Source of the DNA: Leptospira sp. WS60.C2
GTDB taxonomy: Bacteria; Spirochaetota; Leptospiria; Leptospirales; Leptospiraceae
Reading direction: 5' to 3'
Length of the DNA: 64,000 nt
Assembly (NCBI RefSeq): GCF_040833955.1
Contig: NZ_CP162133.1
Location: forward strand, 2,254,001 to 2,318,000
Both the position numbers and the translations under genes were made by a program. Shown here piece by piece: positions 39,695-51,460 of the stretch. The notes below the pieces were generated by a model, which searched no databases, was not told the DNA's origin, and saw only the letters and a list, made by a program, of their open reading frames with translations. Positions within the stretch are counted from its first letter, which is position 1; the number at the start of each line of letters is the position of its first letter.

Positions 39695-40270
39695 TCAACT
39701 ATTTTCGATGAGTTTTTTGATTTGGTCGCGGATCTTAGCAGCGGTTTCGTAATCTTCGGTTTTAAGTGCGTTTTCCAAAGTTTCTTCTAAAATTTGCAAA
39801 TTGGATTTAGGAAGAGCTTGGATTTTTTTCTCTGAGGAAACATTTTCTCCTTGGATTTCATCTTCCTTCATAATGATACCAGTTTCATCTAACACTGATT
39901 TAGCGATATAGATGGGAGCATTTGCTCTTAAAGCAAGTGCAATGGAATCGGAGGGCCTTGCATCCAGTGTGATGATTTCTTCATCTCGGCGAAGTTGCAC
40001 CTTGGCATAGAAGGTGCTGTCTATGATTTCTTCAATCGTGATTTTGAGAACAGTTGCTCCGAGGGAGGTGAGCATATACAACATTAAATCATGGGTCATC
40101 GGACGAGGAGGTTTTGTGCCATCGATGACTGTTGTGATGGAATGAGTTTCAAGCGGTCCAATGAAGATGGGAACCACTCGTTTATCTTCAGAATCTTTTG
40201 GGCGTAAAAAAACGGCAAAACCAACATTGGTCAGGCTGATATCAGAAATTTTTACTTCATAAAACTCCAT
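39695..40270 (-). CDS. Bifunctional nuclease (DUF151) domain protein with UVR motif
   Basis: 191 aa. Residues about 1-135 match the BFN/DUF151 domain (RVVPIFIGPLETHSI, PRPMTHDLM, LDARPSDSIALALR). The C-terminal 40 residues (LENALKTEDYETAAKIRDQIKKL) are a UvrB/UvrC-type helical motif. BFN proteins have nuclease activity in a few studied cases; the UVR motif usually mediates protein contact. A single-gene unit next to tRNA-Met. Confidence 0.9.
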   Translation of the reverse strand: MEFYEVKISDISLTNVGFAVFLRPKDSEDKRVVPIFIGPLETHSITTVIDGTKPPRPMTHDLMLYMLTSLGATVLKITIEEIIDSTFYAKVQLRRDEEIITLDARPSDSIALALRANAPIYIAKSVLDETGIIMKEDEIQGENVSSEKKIQALPKSNLQILEETLENALKTEDYETAAKIRDQIKKLIENS

Positions 40271-40296
40271 ACAATATCGTTCCCTTTCCTGTTTTG

Positions 40297-40370
40297 TGGG
40301 CCCAGAAGGGCTCGAACCTTCGACCCGCAGATTATGAGTCTGCTGCTCTAACCAACTGAGCTATAGGCCC
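40297..40370 (-). tRNA. tRNA-Met (anticodon CAT)
   Basis: 74 nt without encoded CCA. Acceptor GGGCCTA pairs with TGGGCCC in part through G-T; D-arm AGCTCAGTTGGTTAGAGC, anticodon loop CTCATAA, T-arm with GGTTCGAGCC. CAT could also be the tRNA-Ile whose C34 is modified to lysidine; the elongator Met reading is preferred, and the initiator type is unlikely because position 1 pairs with 72. Confidence 0.95.
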
Positions 40371-40431
40371 CACTGACTTCCAATCTTTCGAGGAAATAAG
40401 GAGAGACAAGCATAAAACAAGCGAGTGGTCA

Positions 40432-40914
40432 TTAAAGCGAAAGAAACAGGTTGGATTCGAAAAATGCGGTGAGGTCTTTGCGATCCGATTTCCATTGCAA
40501 CCAAATCCAGAGGTAAGGTTTTTCGTTCAGACGTATCCAAACTTGGTTTCGTAATGCATTTTGGTTCCGTATTTGATCCGCTTCGAATACCTGAAAGGTT
40601 TTACCCAAAATGCTTCGTTCGGATCGTTTTGGATTGATGGGTTTTTGAAAAACCGAATCTACCCACAAATTTTTGTCAGGCATGGGTTCGCCCCACGGCA
40701 AAATCCGTACCACCATAAAGAACCCATCCCGTTTGGCAGGATATACGGTGAGTTTTTTCTGACTGGTGGATTCCATTTTGACAACGACTGGTTCTGGAAA
40801 TTGGAAAGAAAAAGATTCCCATAAAAAGTTTTGGTTTGGTTCTACCAGAGTCTGGGAAAGGATCGTATTAGATAAGGTCAGAAACAGAAACAAAGGAATC
40901 CTGAAACCTTTCAT
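40432..40914 (-). CDS. Exported protein of unknown function
   Basis: 160 aa from the ATG at 40914 (MKGFRIPLFLFLTLSNTILSQ gives a signal peptide once split at the Ser/Gln end); the frame is open 12 codons further. The mature part has several Trp and Pro (LWESFSFQFPEPVVVKM, YLWIWLQWKS) and a mixed-strand look. No family recognised. It diverges from hemW with 3 bp between start codons. Confidence 0.6.
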   Translation of the reverse strand: MKGFRIPLFLFLTLSNTILSQTLVEPNQNFLWESFSFQFPEPVVVKMESTSQKKLTVYPAKRDGFFMVVRILPWGEPMPDKNLWVDSVFQKPINPKRSERSILGKTFQVFEADQIRNQNALRNQVWIRLNEKPYLWIWLQWKSDRKDLTAFFESNLFLSL

Positions 40915-40917
40915 CAC

Positions 40918-42090
40918 ATGAAACAATCTACAGAAGAAACTATCTGGCAAGTCCGAAATTCCTTTTTAGGAGTGTATGTCCATTTTCCATATTGTTTCAA
41001 AAAATGTGATTATTGCGATTTTTATTCAGAAGGAATCGGAGGCGGGCCAGCTAACGACGAATTCACGCTATTTTCTTCCTATCAAAAAGAAGTTTTAGAA
41101 CGAGTTTCCCATTTTCCAAATCTTAGAAATAAAACAGTGGATACTGTCTTTTTTGGAGGAGGAACTCCTTCGAAAGCCTCTGTTAAACTTTGGGATGATT
41201 TTTTAAATTTTCTCCGTTCTGAATTTGACTTTGCCAAGGACACAGAAATTTCCATCGAAGTAAATCCTGAGGACTTAAGCCCTTCTCTACTCGAATCCTA
41301 CGCCAAAATTGGAATCAATCGTGTGAATGTAGGTGTCCAAACCTTCCATCCAAAAGGTTTGGAATTTTTGGGTAGGCATTATGAAAAAGAAAAATATGAG
41401 TCTCTCCTAACCACTCTCACAGAATCCCCCATTCCTAGGGTGGGGATTGATTTGATGTATGGGATTCCTGGTGTAAGTGAGACGGATTTTTTTTCAGACT
41501 TACAAGTATTTTTAGAAGCGGGCCTTCCTCATTTGAGTTTATACTCTCTCACTTTAGAAAAAGGGACACAATATTCCCGAGATGTGAAAGATTTAAAAAA
41601 AAGCGAACCAGAAGAACAATTACAATCCAAGATACTTGTCACCTTACCTGAGTTAATGGGTAAGCATGGATATCGTTGGTATGAAGTTTCCAATTATGCG
41701 AAACCTGGATTTGAATCCCGACACAACCTTAAGTATTGGACCTTTGAACCGTATCTGGGAATTGGACCAGGAGCCCACGGAATGATCGAAGGAAATCGAT
41801 ACGGGAATCCTAGAAACGCGAAACTCTACCAAAGAAAAACACCGTCAAATCAATATGAATTTGTCACACCAGGTTCGGAACTATCCCTCACCCTCTTTCG
41901 TTTGTTTTCTCCCTTTCGCTATTTAGAGTTCATCAAAACTTATCTAAACCCCAAGTCACAAGAACGATACATACAAACCATCCATTCGTGGGAAAAACGT
42001 GGACTTTGTTCCATCTCCAATGGAGTTTTCCAATGGAACAAACAAGCATTACTGTTGTTAGATGACCTAATCCTTGAAATCGCCGATTGA
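40918..42090 (+). CDS. hemW: Radical SAM protein HemW (HemN-like)
   Basis: 390 aa. The radical SAM cluster motif CxxxCxxC is in FPYCFKKCDYCDFY (about residues 26-35). FFGGGTPSK and GVQTF are family markers. The HemN-specific N-terminal extension and extra Cys are lacking, so HemW (haem trafficking) is more likely than true coproporphyrinogen dehydrogenase. Confidence 0.9.
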   Translation: MKQSTEETIWQVRNSFLGVYVHFPYCFKKCDYCDFYSEGIGGGPANDEFTLFSSYQKEVLERVSHFPNLRNKTVDTVFFGGGTPSKASVKLWDDFLNFLRSEFDFAKDTEISIEVNPEDLSPSLLESYAKIGINRVNVGVQTFHPKGLEFLGRHYEKEKYESLLTTLTESPIPRVGIDLMYGIPGVSETDFFSDLQVFLEAGLPHLSLYSLTLEKGTQYSRDVKDLKKSEPEEQLQSKILVTLPELMGKHGYRWYEVSNYAKPGFESRHNLKYWTFEPYLGIGPGAHGMIEGNRYGNPRNAKLYQRKTPSNQYEFVTPGSELSLTLFRLFSPFRYLEFIKTYLNPKSQERYIQTIHSWEKRGLCSISNGVFQWNKQALLLLDDLILEIAD

Positions 42091-42169
42091 TTTTTCTCGT
42101 TTCCTTTGCAAAATAATCCTAAAAAAAGATTGCCCAGAGACCCCTCTCGAAAAATACTGTTCGTATCCC

Positions 42170-42243
42170 GGGCCTGTAGCTCAGTTGGTTAGAGCACTCG
42201 CTTGATAAGCGAGGGGTCACAAGTTCAAGTCTTGTCAGGCCCA
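42170..42243 (+). tRNA. tRNA-Ile (anticodon GAT)
   Basis: 74 nt. GGGCCTG pairs with CAGGCCC; anticodon loop TTGATAA. CCA is not encoded. It is followed after 11 bp by tRNA-Ala, the pair usually found between 16S and 23S rRNA genes, but no rRNA is present here. Confidence 0.97.
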
Positions 42244-42254
42244 AGAAAAGAAAC

Positions 42255-42327
<73 letters not shown>

Positions 42328-42403
42328 AAAACCCGTTTTCTCATCCTTCCCTTTTTAAAAATTTCTTGCTATCTCTCTCGATTTCCGTTACACCAAAGGT
42401 GTC

Positions 42404-42835
42404 ATGTCCGTAAAAGATATTCTCAAAGACAAAGCCTCCTCCGTTCTTTCCATCGAAGAAGATAGAAATGTATTGGAAGCCACTCAGATGATGGTGGGTG
42501 CCAAAGTAGGATCACTCATTGTGACCTTCCAAGGGAAACTCGTAGGCATTTTTACGGAACGGGATTTGATGCGTGTGGTAGCCAAAGACCATGCCAATTT
42601 GGATAAAATCAAATTAAAAGACGTGATGACGACACAACTCACAGTCGCAGGTCCTGATGAAGACGTGGATGATATTTTGAACAATATGATCGCCAAACGT
42701 TTTCGCCATATGCCAGTGCTTGATGGTGATAAAATCATCGGACTCATCTCCATTGGAGATGCTGTGAAAACAAAACTGAGTAAAACACAAGCGGAGATGC
42801 ATATCCTCAGAGAGTATATGTATGGTCCTCACTAA
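42404..42835 (+). CDS. CBS-domain pair protein
   Basis: 143 aa, one Bateman module of two CBS domains: about 8-62 (VLEATQMMVGAKVGSLIV, then GIFTERDLMR) and 73-128 (DILNNMIAKRFRHMPVL, GLISIGDAV). CBS pairs bind adenine nucleotides. With no other domain it must act on a partner. The 3' end overlaps the exonuclease gene by 4 bp. Confidence 0.92.
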   Translation: MSVKDILKDKASSVLSIEEDRNVLEATQMMVGAKVGSLIVTFQGKLVGIFTERDLMRVVAKDHANLDKIKLKDVMTTQLTVAGPDEDVDDILNNMIAKRFRHMPVLDGDKIIGLISIGDAVKTKLSKTQAEMHILREYMYGPH

Positions 42836-43590
42836 AACAAACGGTTTTCTGTCAGTAGATCAATTGTTTTCTCTAAAACGAGTTTGAGATTTTTCGTATC
42901 CTCTCTGTTATACGCAATTAATTTATCGAGTGCTTCTTTGTTGTTTGTCTGTTGGTACGAAAACCAAAGGAGTGGTGCCTCTCTTCCATCCATTCCTGCA
43001 ATGGCTTCGGGACGAACAAGACCCAACTGGATTTCTGATTTTTTTAAACCACCTTTGATGCCAATCGAATGCAAAAGATTCATCAGATCCAGTTGTGGGT
43101 TTTTCACTTTGTAATGGAATTCTCTTTCTAAAAACGGAATGTCGAATCGCCGTCCATTGTAGGTAACGAGGATGTCTTCCGGATCAATGGAATCAAATAA
43201 AAATTCGAGATCTTTTCCCCGTTCAAACGTGCGAATGGTTTCGTTCTGAAACAAACTCACAACGGTGGTCACAGACGAATCCGATATTCCTGTCGTTTCA
43301 ATGTCTAAAAAACAAAACCGCTCAGGAAAATGTTGCCATAACCTCCAGTATTCAAGGCTAGGTAGTTCCTTCGAAAAAAAAGTAAAATTGGCTTCTTCCA
43401 ATTCTCTTTGCAGTTGTTCGTATCGGTCTTCTAAGACACTTAGAATTGGTAACAAAGGATCGTTCGCAGCTCTTTGGTAAGCAAGTAAAGAAGACCAATC
43501 ATAGACTCCAACACCAAACAGTTGTTTTTCTTTTTTCTCTCCTATCCCAGAGAAAAGTTGCAAACTTTGTCTTAGATGAGATCCCGACAT
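42832..43590 (-). CDS. RNase H-fold 3'-5' exonuclease (YprB-like)
   Basis: 252 aa from the ATG at 43590, preferred over a GTG at 43599 because AAGGTGGA lies upstream. DEDD-type exonuclease residues: FLDIETTG (Asp, Glu), VTYNGRRFDIPFLE (Asp) and YNREDTKNL (Tyr...Asp). The family of YprB proteins is predicted to degrade nucleic acid; the substrate is not known. The start overlaps the end of the aminotransferase gene by 19 bp. Confidence 0.85.
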   Translation of the reverse strand: MSGSHLRQSLQLFSGIGEKKEKQLFGVGVYDWSSLLAYQRAANDPLLPILSVLEDRYEQLQRELEEANFTFFSKELPSLEYWRLWQHFPERFCFLDIETTGISDSSVTTVVSLFQNETIRTFERGKDLEFLFDSIDPEDILVTYNGRRFDIPFLEREFHYKVKNPQLDLMNLLHSIGIKGGLKKSEIQLGLVRPEAIAGMDGREAPLLWFSYQQTNNKEALDKLIAYNREDTKNLKLVLEKTIDLLTENRLF

Positions 43591-44660
43591 TCTTTCCACC
43601 TTTGGATTCCCTCTAAAAAGACATCTTCTTTGGCACCAAATCCAATCCGAAGATACCCTTCCATTTCAAAATTAGAACCTGGCAAAACAAATACTCCCGT
43701 CCGTTCGAACAGTTTGTCCGCATATTCCTCAGAAGAAATGCCCTTTTGGATTTGCAACCAACCAACAAGGCCTCCTTCTGGACTTGTAAACAATTCTGTT
43801 TTGGGTAAGTCCTTCCATACCAAACTAAATTGATCGATATTGTTTTGCACTCGCCTTTGGATGACAGGAAGAAAGGAATCTTTTTCTTTGAGAAGACCCA
43901 GTGCAATTCGTTCGGCAATCGGGTTTACTGTATGGGTGAGATAATCCTTAAACGATCTTGCTCGTTTGATGAACTCTGCATCCGCAATGAGCCAACCCAC
44001 TCGAAGTCCCGTCACACCAAAACATTTCGTAAAAGAACCCGTCCCATAAAATCGGTGTTTTGGATGTACACCTGTTTTTCCCATCCCACCCCCTTTTGGT
44101 AAAAAACGATAGTGTTCATCGAAAAGAACGGTTTTCTTTTGGGATTGGAACTCTTGTAATAATGCATCCCACTCTAGCTGGGAAAAGGTAGAACCCGTTG
44201 GGTTGTGTGGATGATTGATCACATACAGGTCTGCGTCTATCCTCTTCCAAACGGAAGCGTGAAACGCGGACTCGGCTGCTACGGGAATGATTTCGGCGCC
44301 TAGCATCTTTGGAATTTCATATAAAGCTTGGAAGGCAGGCCAAATTAAAGCCAATTTTGTTTGTGGTCTTACCAATAGTTGAAACGCAATGTATAAGGCC
44401 TCTCCTGTTCCCGTAGTGACAAGCACCTCGTCAGGAGACACACCAGGATACAAATCCGCAATGGTCGACCTGAGTGCAAGTGAACCCTGGTTTGGTGCGT
44501 CATACATCGGAATTTGGGAAAGATCTTTCCAAGTGAGACCTGCCATTGAAAGCATCTCCTCCATGGTAAAGTGAGACAAGCCACTTTCTCCCAGATTACA
44601 AAATGCCTTTAGGCGGTATCGTTCGAGGCGGTCTTCTATGAAAAATTCTCTTGGTTCCAA
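43572..44660 (-). CDS. PLP-dependent class I/II aminotransferase
   Basis: 362 aa from a TTG (no nearby ATG fits the family start). The fold-type I landmarks are VINHPHNPTGSTF (substrate/PLP site), FDEHYRF (Asp-Tyr contact) and SFTKCFGVTGLRVGW, where the Lys forms the PLP Schiff base. The specific amino acid is not readable; the neighbour argD makes a biosynthetic role possible. It diverges from the phosphohexomutase gene. Confidence 0.85.
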   Translation of the reverse strand: MEPREFFIEDRLERYRLKAFCNLGESGLSHFTMEEMLSMAGLTWKDLSQIPMYDAPNQGSLALRSTIADLYPGVSPDEVLVTTGTGEALYIAFQLLVRPQTKLALIWPAFQALYEIPKMLGAEIIPVAAESAFHASVWKRIDADLYVINHPHNPTGSTFSQLEWDALLQEFQSQKKTVLFDEHYRFLPKGGGMGKTGVHPKHRFYGTGSFTKCFGVTGLRVGWLIADAEFIKRARSFKDYLTHTVNPIAERIALGLLKEKDSFLPVIQRRVQNNIDQFSLVWKDLPKTELFTSPEGGLVGWLQIQKGISSEEYADKLFERTGVFVLPGSNFEMEGYLRIGFGAKEDVFLEGIQRWKECRDLI

Positions 44661-44706
44661 AATTGATTTCCAGACAACTTAGCTAAAAAAGATTAGTATG
44701 TAAGCT

Positions 44707-46457
44707 ATGTTGAAACCAGAAGACAATATCCTATCTTGGACGAAATCACCTTTTTCTACAGAAATCCAATCTGAAGCCAAAAAGGCATATGAAGATTGGC
44801 AAAAAGGAATCACCTCGGAACTCGTAGATTCATACGCACACCCACTCACGTTTGGAACCGGGGGAATTCGAGGGAAAATTGGCAACGGAATCGGCAAGAT
44901 GAACCTCTACACTGTGGGTCGTGCCGCCCTTGGTTTCTTAGATTATTTAAAAGACACAAAAGAAAATCCTTCTATTGTCATTGCCTATGATTCCAGAAGG
45001 TTATCCAAAGAATTTGCAGAACTCTCTGCTGGGATTGGTGCAACTCTCGGAGTCACAGTCCATTTGTTTCCGAAAGTCACACCCACACCTCTTCTTTCCT
45101 ATGCCATTCGTTATTACAAGGCAAGTGGTGGGATTGTCATCACAGCGTCTCACAACCCACCCGAATACAACGGTTTCAAAGCCTACTTAGCTGACGGGGG
45201 ACAACTCGTTCCGCCAGATGATGCACTCATCATCAAACGAATTGGAGAAATTGAAGATTGGTCTTCTATCCCAATGATTTCTAAAACAGACAAGGTTTAT
45301 AAAAAATATGTAAAGTCTGTTGGATCAGATTGTTTCAAAGGTTATTTGAAAGACTTACACAAAGCGAAAATCCAATCCAAAGCAAAACCGAAAACTCGTA
45401 ACAATCTAAAAATCGTCTACTCTCCGTTACATGGAACTGGTGGAGAGTATATGAAAGAGATGTTATCCTTTTTTGGATATAAATCTGTCTTCTTAGTTCC
45501 TGAGCAAAAAAAACCTGATGGTGAATTTCCTACGGTCAAATATCCAAACCCAGAAGAAAAAGAAGCTCTCGCCTTATGCGAGTTCCATGCCAAGAAGAAA
45601 AAGGCAGAAGTATTCATTGCGACAGACCCAGACGCGGACAGGTTGGGTGTGGGGGTGAGAAAACCAGATGGAGAATATGAATATCTGAATGGAAACCAAA
45701 TTGGCTCCATTATGGCAGCTTATCTTTCCGAACGAAAAAAAGATAAAGGAAAGGTTTACCATCTAGTCAAAACCATCGTGACCACTGACTTACAAGAAGC
45801 CATTGCCAAAAAAAATGGAATCAAGATTAAAAATGTTCTCACTGGTTTTAAATATATTGCAGAAGAAATGAAACAAATTGAAAAAAAGAAAAACAATTTG
45901 TTTCTTTTTGGTGGAGAAGAATCCTATGGATACTTACCCGTACCTTTTGTACGAGATAAGGACTCCTTATCGAGTGCCCTTCTCTTTGTCGAAATCTTAG
46001 CAGAGAAAGGAGACCTACTCTCCTACCTGAATGAAATTTATCTCCAATATGGACTCTATCGTGAGAGTTTGTATTCACTCACCTTAGAAGGAAGTTCGGG
46101 ACAAACCAAAATCAAAGAATCCATTGAAGCTTTGCGAAAAGAAAACTTAATCGGAAAACAAATCGGTGGCAGAAAGGTTGTGGGTGTTTTGGACTATGAA
46201 ACACAAACGGTTTCGGGAAAAAGCAAAACCACCGTATTCCAAGGAATGCCAAAATCCAATGTAATCCAAGTGGAGCTAGAAGGAAATGCCAAACTCACGA
46301 TCCGTCCTTCTGGAACAGAACCTAAGGTGAAAGTGTATTCTTCTTTTGCCTCTCTCAAAAAACCGAAAAAATCAACCGAGATTCCAAGTCTTTGGGAATC
46401 CCTTGGTAAAGAAATTTCCCTCGCAGAAAAAGAATTTTTACAATTAGCAGGCCTACT

Positions 46458-46461
<4 letters not shown>
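44707..46461 (+). CDS. Phosphoglucomutase/phosphomannomutase family enzyme
   Basis: 584 aa, the size of the long PGM2-like group. Catalytic Ser in ITASHNPPEYNGFKAY, metal loop DPDADRLGV, sugar loop GGEESYG and phosphate-binding RPSGTEPKVKVY are all present. It interconverts 1- and 6-phosphates of a hexose or pentose. The stop overlaps the argD start by 4 bp (ATGA). Confidence 0.94.
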
Positions 46462-48751
<2,290 letters not shown>

Positions 48752-48766
48752 GGTACGTAGAACATC

Positions 48767-49177
48767 ATGCAAGCAGGCATAGGACCCACAGGTAGACCGT
48801 ATCAGATTCTCATTGCGGAGAATTCCAAATTTCAGTCCAAACAACTCCAACAGATTTTGGAATCAGAAGGTTTCAAAATCATTGGAATCGCCGAAACTGG
48901 AAAAGAACTTTTGAAGTTGTACAAGGAAAATCGCCAACAAATTGACCTTGTGACGATTGAAATCTTTTTGCCAGAAGTGGATGGCTATGCCGCATTTTGG
49001 GATATGAAGGAGATGGGAGTTTTACCAAGGATTCTATTCATCTCGGAAGAAAACACTCCGTCTGTCATCAAAGCGTTATTAGAAAATGGTGCGATGGACT
49101 ATATCGTTAAACCAATCAAACGAGAAAAGATTCTAGAAAAAATCAAAGAAACTCTCATTAAGATTCCCAAAGTATAA
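48767..49177 (+). CDS. Stand-alone receiver domain lacking the phospho-acceptor Asp
   Basis: 136 aa, one response-regulator receiver domain. Lys115 (IVKPIK) and Ser93 (FISEE) are kept. The acceptor position, DLVTIEIFLPEVDG aligned with CheY Asp57, is Glu65, and the acidic pocket (LIAEN) has only one acid. It may be a fixed-state mimic of a phosphorylated receiver or a pseudo-receiver. Sits 15 bp after leuB; the 3' end overlaps pgeF by 20 bp. Confidence 0.88.
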   Translation: MQAGIGPTGRPYQILIAENSKFQSKQLQQILESEGFKIIGIAETGKELLKLYKENRQQIDLVTIEIFLPEVDGYAAFWDMKEMGVLPRILFISEENTPSVIKALLENGAMDYIVKPIKREKILEKIKETLIKIPKV

Positions 49178-49892
49178 AATTTAAGTTCCTTCCCTCTTCT
49201 TTAGCTCTGTGACTAAAGTAAAGAGGGCTTTGGAATACTTCATTCTTTTGATTACTAACGAAAAGCTTATCACCAAATGCTCGTTTCACTCTTCTTTCAA
49301 TTGCAAGACCCACATCTAAGAGATATTTCCCATCTACCTTCGGATAACATACATCTGGTCCTAATTCTAAAAATAAATTAGCGACATCTTCTCTTACTTC
49401 GTAATTGGATCTTTGGATATAAGGACCGAGTTCCATCACTAATTCTTCAATCGAATATCCCTGATCAAGTAAAGATTGGATCATTTTTTCAGTGATTCCT
49501 AAAGTTGTACCCTTCCAACCAGAATGAATCATACAAACTAACGGTTGTTTTTTGGAATATAAATACACAGGAACACAGTCCGCTGTTCGTACAACAAGAA
49601 TTTGTTTCTCTTGTATACAAAATAGCCCATCTCCATCTTTCATTTCATTGAAAGATTTTTTATCAGCATCTAAAGGAATCTCCTCAATGGAATCCCCATG
49701 AACTTGTTGTAAACTATGAACCTGGTAAGATGGATTTGGATAGATTTCAGAAAAAATCTCTTTCGTATAAGTAAACCAATCCCAAGCTGATTTGGGAAAC
49801 ATTCGGTCTCCCATTTTCTCATCATGGAGTTGATTCTTTCCGATCGTGCCAAAGGTTATCTTTCCATATGGAACGGATACAGATTGTTTCAT
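49158..49892 (-). CDS. pgeF: Peptidoglycan editing factor PgeF (YfiH, laccase-like)
   Basis: 244 aa from the ATG at 49892, whose ATGA overlaps the stop of the upstream membrane protein gene; a start 13 codons earlier is less likely. Family markers are SLQQVHGD (metal His), RTADCVPVYLY (metal Cys) and MIHSGWKGTTLGI (metal His). Members remove wrongly incorporated Ser from peptidoglycan precursors; older names call them polyphenol oxidase. Last gene of a four-gene run. Confidence 0.9.
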   Translation of the reverse strand: MKQSVSVPYGKITFGTIGKNQLHDEKMGDRMFPKSAWDWFTYTKEIFSEIYPNPSYQVHSLQQVHGDSIEEIPLDADKKSFNEMKDGDGLFCIQEKQILVVRTADCVPVYLYSKKQPLVCMIHSGWKGTTLGITEKMIQSLLDQGYSIEELVMELGPYIQRSNYEVREDVANLFLELGPDVCYPKVDGKYLLDVGLAIERRVKRAFGDKLFVSNQKNEVFQSPLYFSHRAKEEGRNLNFILWES

Positions 49893-51457
49893 TTTAAATT
49901 GTTTTTCCCAAAAAATGCTGTTGTCTTCCAATCCAATCCATCCGATAAAAATCGTTTTTCTAATTCATCGCAGTTCCAATCCTTTCTTTGGCAGAGTGGA
50001 TTGAATTTTTTTGGCTCGTACTTCCATACGTAAAAACGAATCGGAACATTTCTCCAAGTGTATGTGATAAACGGAAGATTGAGTTCGGGAAGTCGATTGT
50101 CGAGTAAGAGATCAATTTGGCGAAGGTTCAAATCCTCATATTGCAGTTCAGTCTCGTGTCCAATTCGTCCCCGTACAACCACTCTCTTTTTTGCATAGTC
50201 TCTATCCGTAAGACCCGACTCTGCCTCAAATGCAAATGAAGGTTTTAAGTAGTAGATAAAATGCGCTTGGGCTCCAAAAAATGTCACTCGAAAGTTTTGC
50301 AATGCTCCCTCATCGTATCCTGTGACATCAATCAAATGTTTATCATAAAACATTCGTTCTTCAACAATGCCATGCCAATCAGCAATTCGAGTCCCATTTA
50401 ACTTCAATGGATCAACATGAATAGCAGCTGCTAAGATGAAAAGAAGGGAAAAGAGAATGGAATTTTTTGCATACAAACGATAAAAAACTTTGTTTTGATT
50501 GGATTCATATTGTGACTCATTCGTCCAAAGAAGCAAACGTTTAAAGGCGAAATAAGATAGAAATGGTAAAATTGGAACCCAAAACCGATTCCCCATAAAA
50601 TCACCACCCACATAGAACACATAAATAAAATAGAAAAGTAAGGAAATTACGAGGAACTGATGTTCTTTCTCCACAAACACAGATTTGAACATTTGAATCC
50701 CTGCGAGCAGAAACACAATTGGATACAAAGGATAGGAACGTATGAGATACAAAAAATAATAAAGCCCTTGCGAAAGGTAACTTCCTTTGTTGCCTTTCGC
50801 ATAAAAAGTATTCGGGAAGAAATCTTGGTAATACCAATACCGTAACAATAGAAAACACGAAAATAAAATTCCAAATACTATCGGTAACAAAAATCGTTTC
50901 TGCTTGAACCAATCCAAAGAAACTATACATAAAAACAAAGCACCCTCAGGCCTAACAAGAGCGGCCAAAAGGAAAATGTAAAAAACCGATCCTTTCCTTT
51001 TTTCCCAATGTAAACAACCAATACTCACTAAGAACGTAAACAGTGAAGTTTCCAAACCGGAGCTCGCAAAAAGATGTAAGTGAAAAAAAAGTGCCAAATG
51101 AACGATAAGTAGTGGATAAAAATTACCAAGCGAGAGTTTGTTTTCTTCTCGAAAAAATACAAAGAGCAAAAGAAGGTAAAAAAAGATTCCCGTTGTTACC
51201 GAAACAAGTTGTGGTTTTAATCCTAAACCATAAGCGAGCGAAAGGTAAACGGTCCACAGAAAATTGGTATAGCCTTCGACTCTTTCACCAATATTATAAA
51301 CTAAACCAAAACCATCCCAAAAATTTCGAGCGTAAACAAAACTAATGTATGCATCGTCACAAATCCAACGCCATAGGTAAGCTTGGTAACTTGCATAAAA
51401 TAAAACAAAAATGGCGAGAAGATAATACGATAAAAAATTCCGTCTGGCTTGTAACAT
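49889..51457 (-). CDS. Polytopic GT-C-like glycosyltransferase
   Basis: 522 aa with about 10 predicted helices. The first loop has CDDAYISFVYARNFWDGFG and then RVEGYTNFLWT, the signature of a bacterial GT-C group with an acidic pair, which uses polyprenyl-linked sugars. The C-terminal 130 residues are soluble, probably periplasmic. It is coupled to pgeF and follows the kinase-like gene by 3 bp. Acceptor unknown. Confidence 0.8.
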   Translation of the reverse strand: MLQARRNFLSYYLLAIFVLFYASYQAYLWRWICDDAYISFVYARNFWDGFGLVYNIGERVEGYTNFLWTVYLSLAYGLGLKPQLVSVTTGIFFYLLLLFVFFREENKLSLGNFYPLLIVHLALFFHLHLFASSGLETSLFTFLVSIGCLHWEKRKGSVFYIFLLAALVRPEGALFLCIVSLDWFKQKRFLLPIVFGILFSCFLLLRYWYYQDFFPNTFYAKGNKGSYLSQGLYYFLYLIRSYPLYPIVFLLAGIQMFKSVFVEKEHQFLVISLLFYFIYVFYVGGDFMGNRFWVPILPFLSYFAFKRLLLWTNESQYESNQNKVFYRLYAKNSILFSLLFILAAAIHVDPLKLNGTRIADWHGIVEERMFYDKHLIDVTGYDEGALQNFRVTFFGAQAHFIYYLKPSFAFEAESGLTDRDYAKKRVVVRGRIGHETELQYEDLNLRQIDLLLDNRLPELNLPFITYTWRNVPIRFYVWKYEPKKFNPLCQRKDWNCDELEKRFLSDGLDWKTTAFFGKNNLK

Positions 51458-51460
51458 GAT

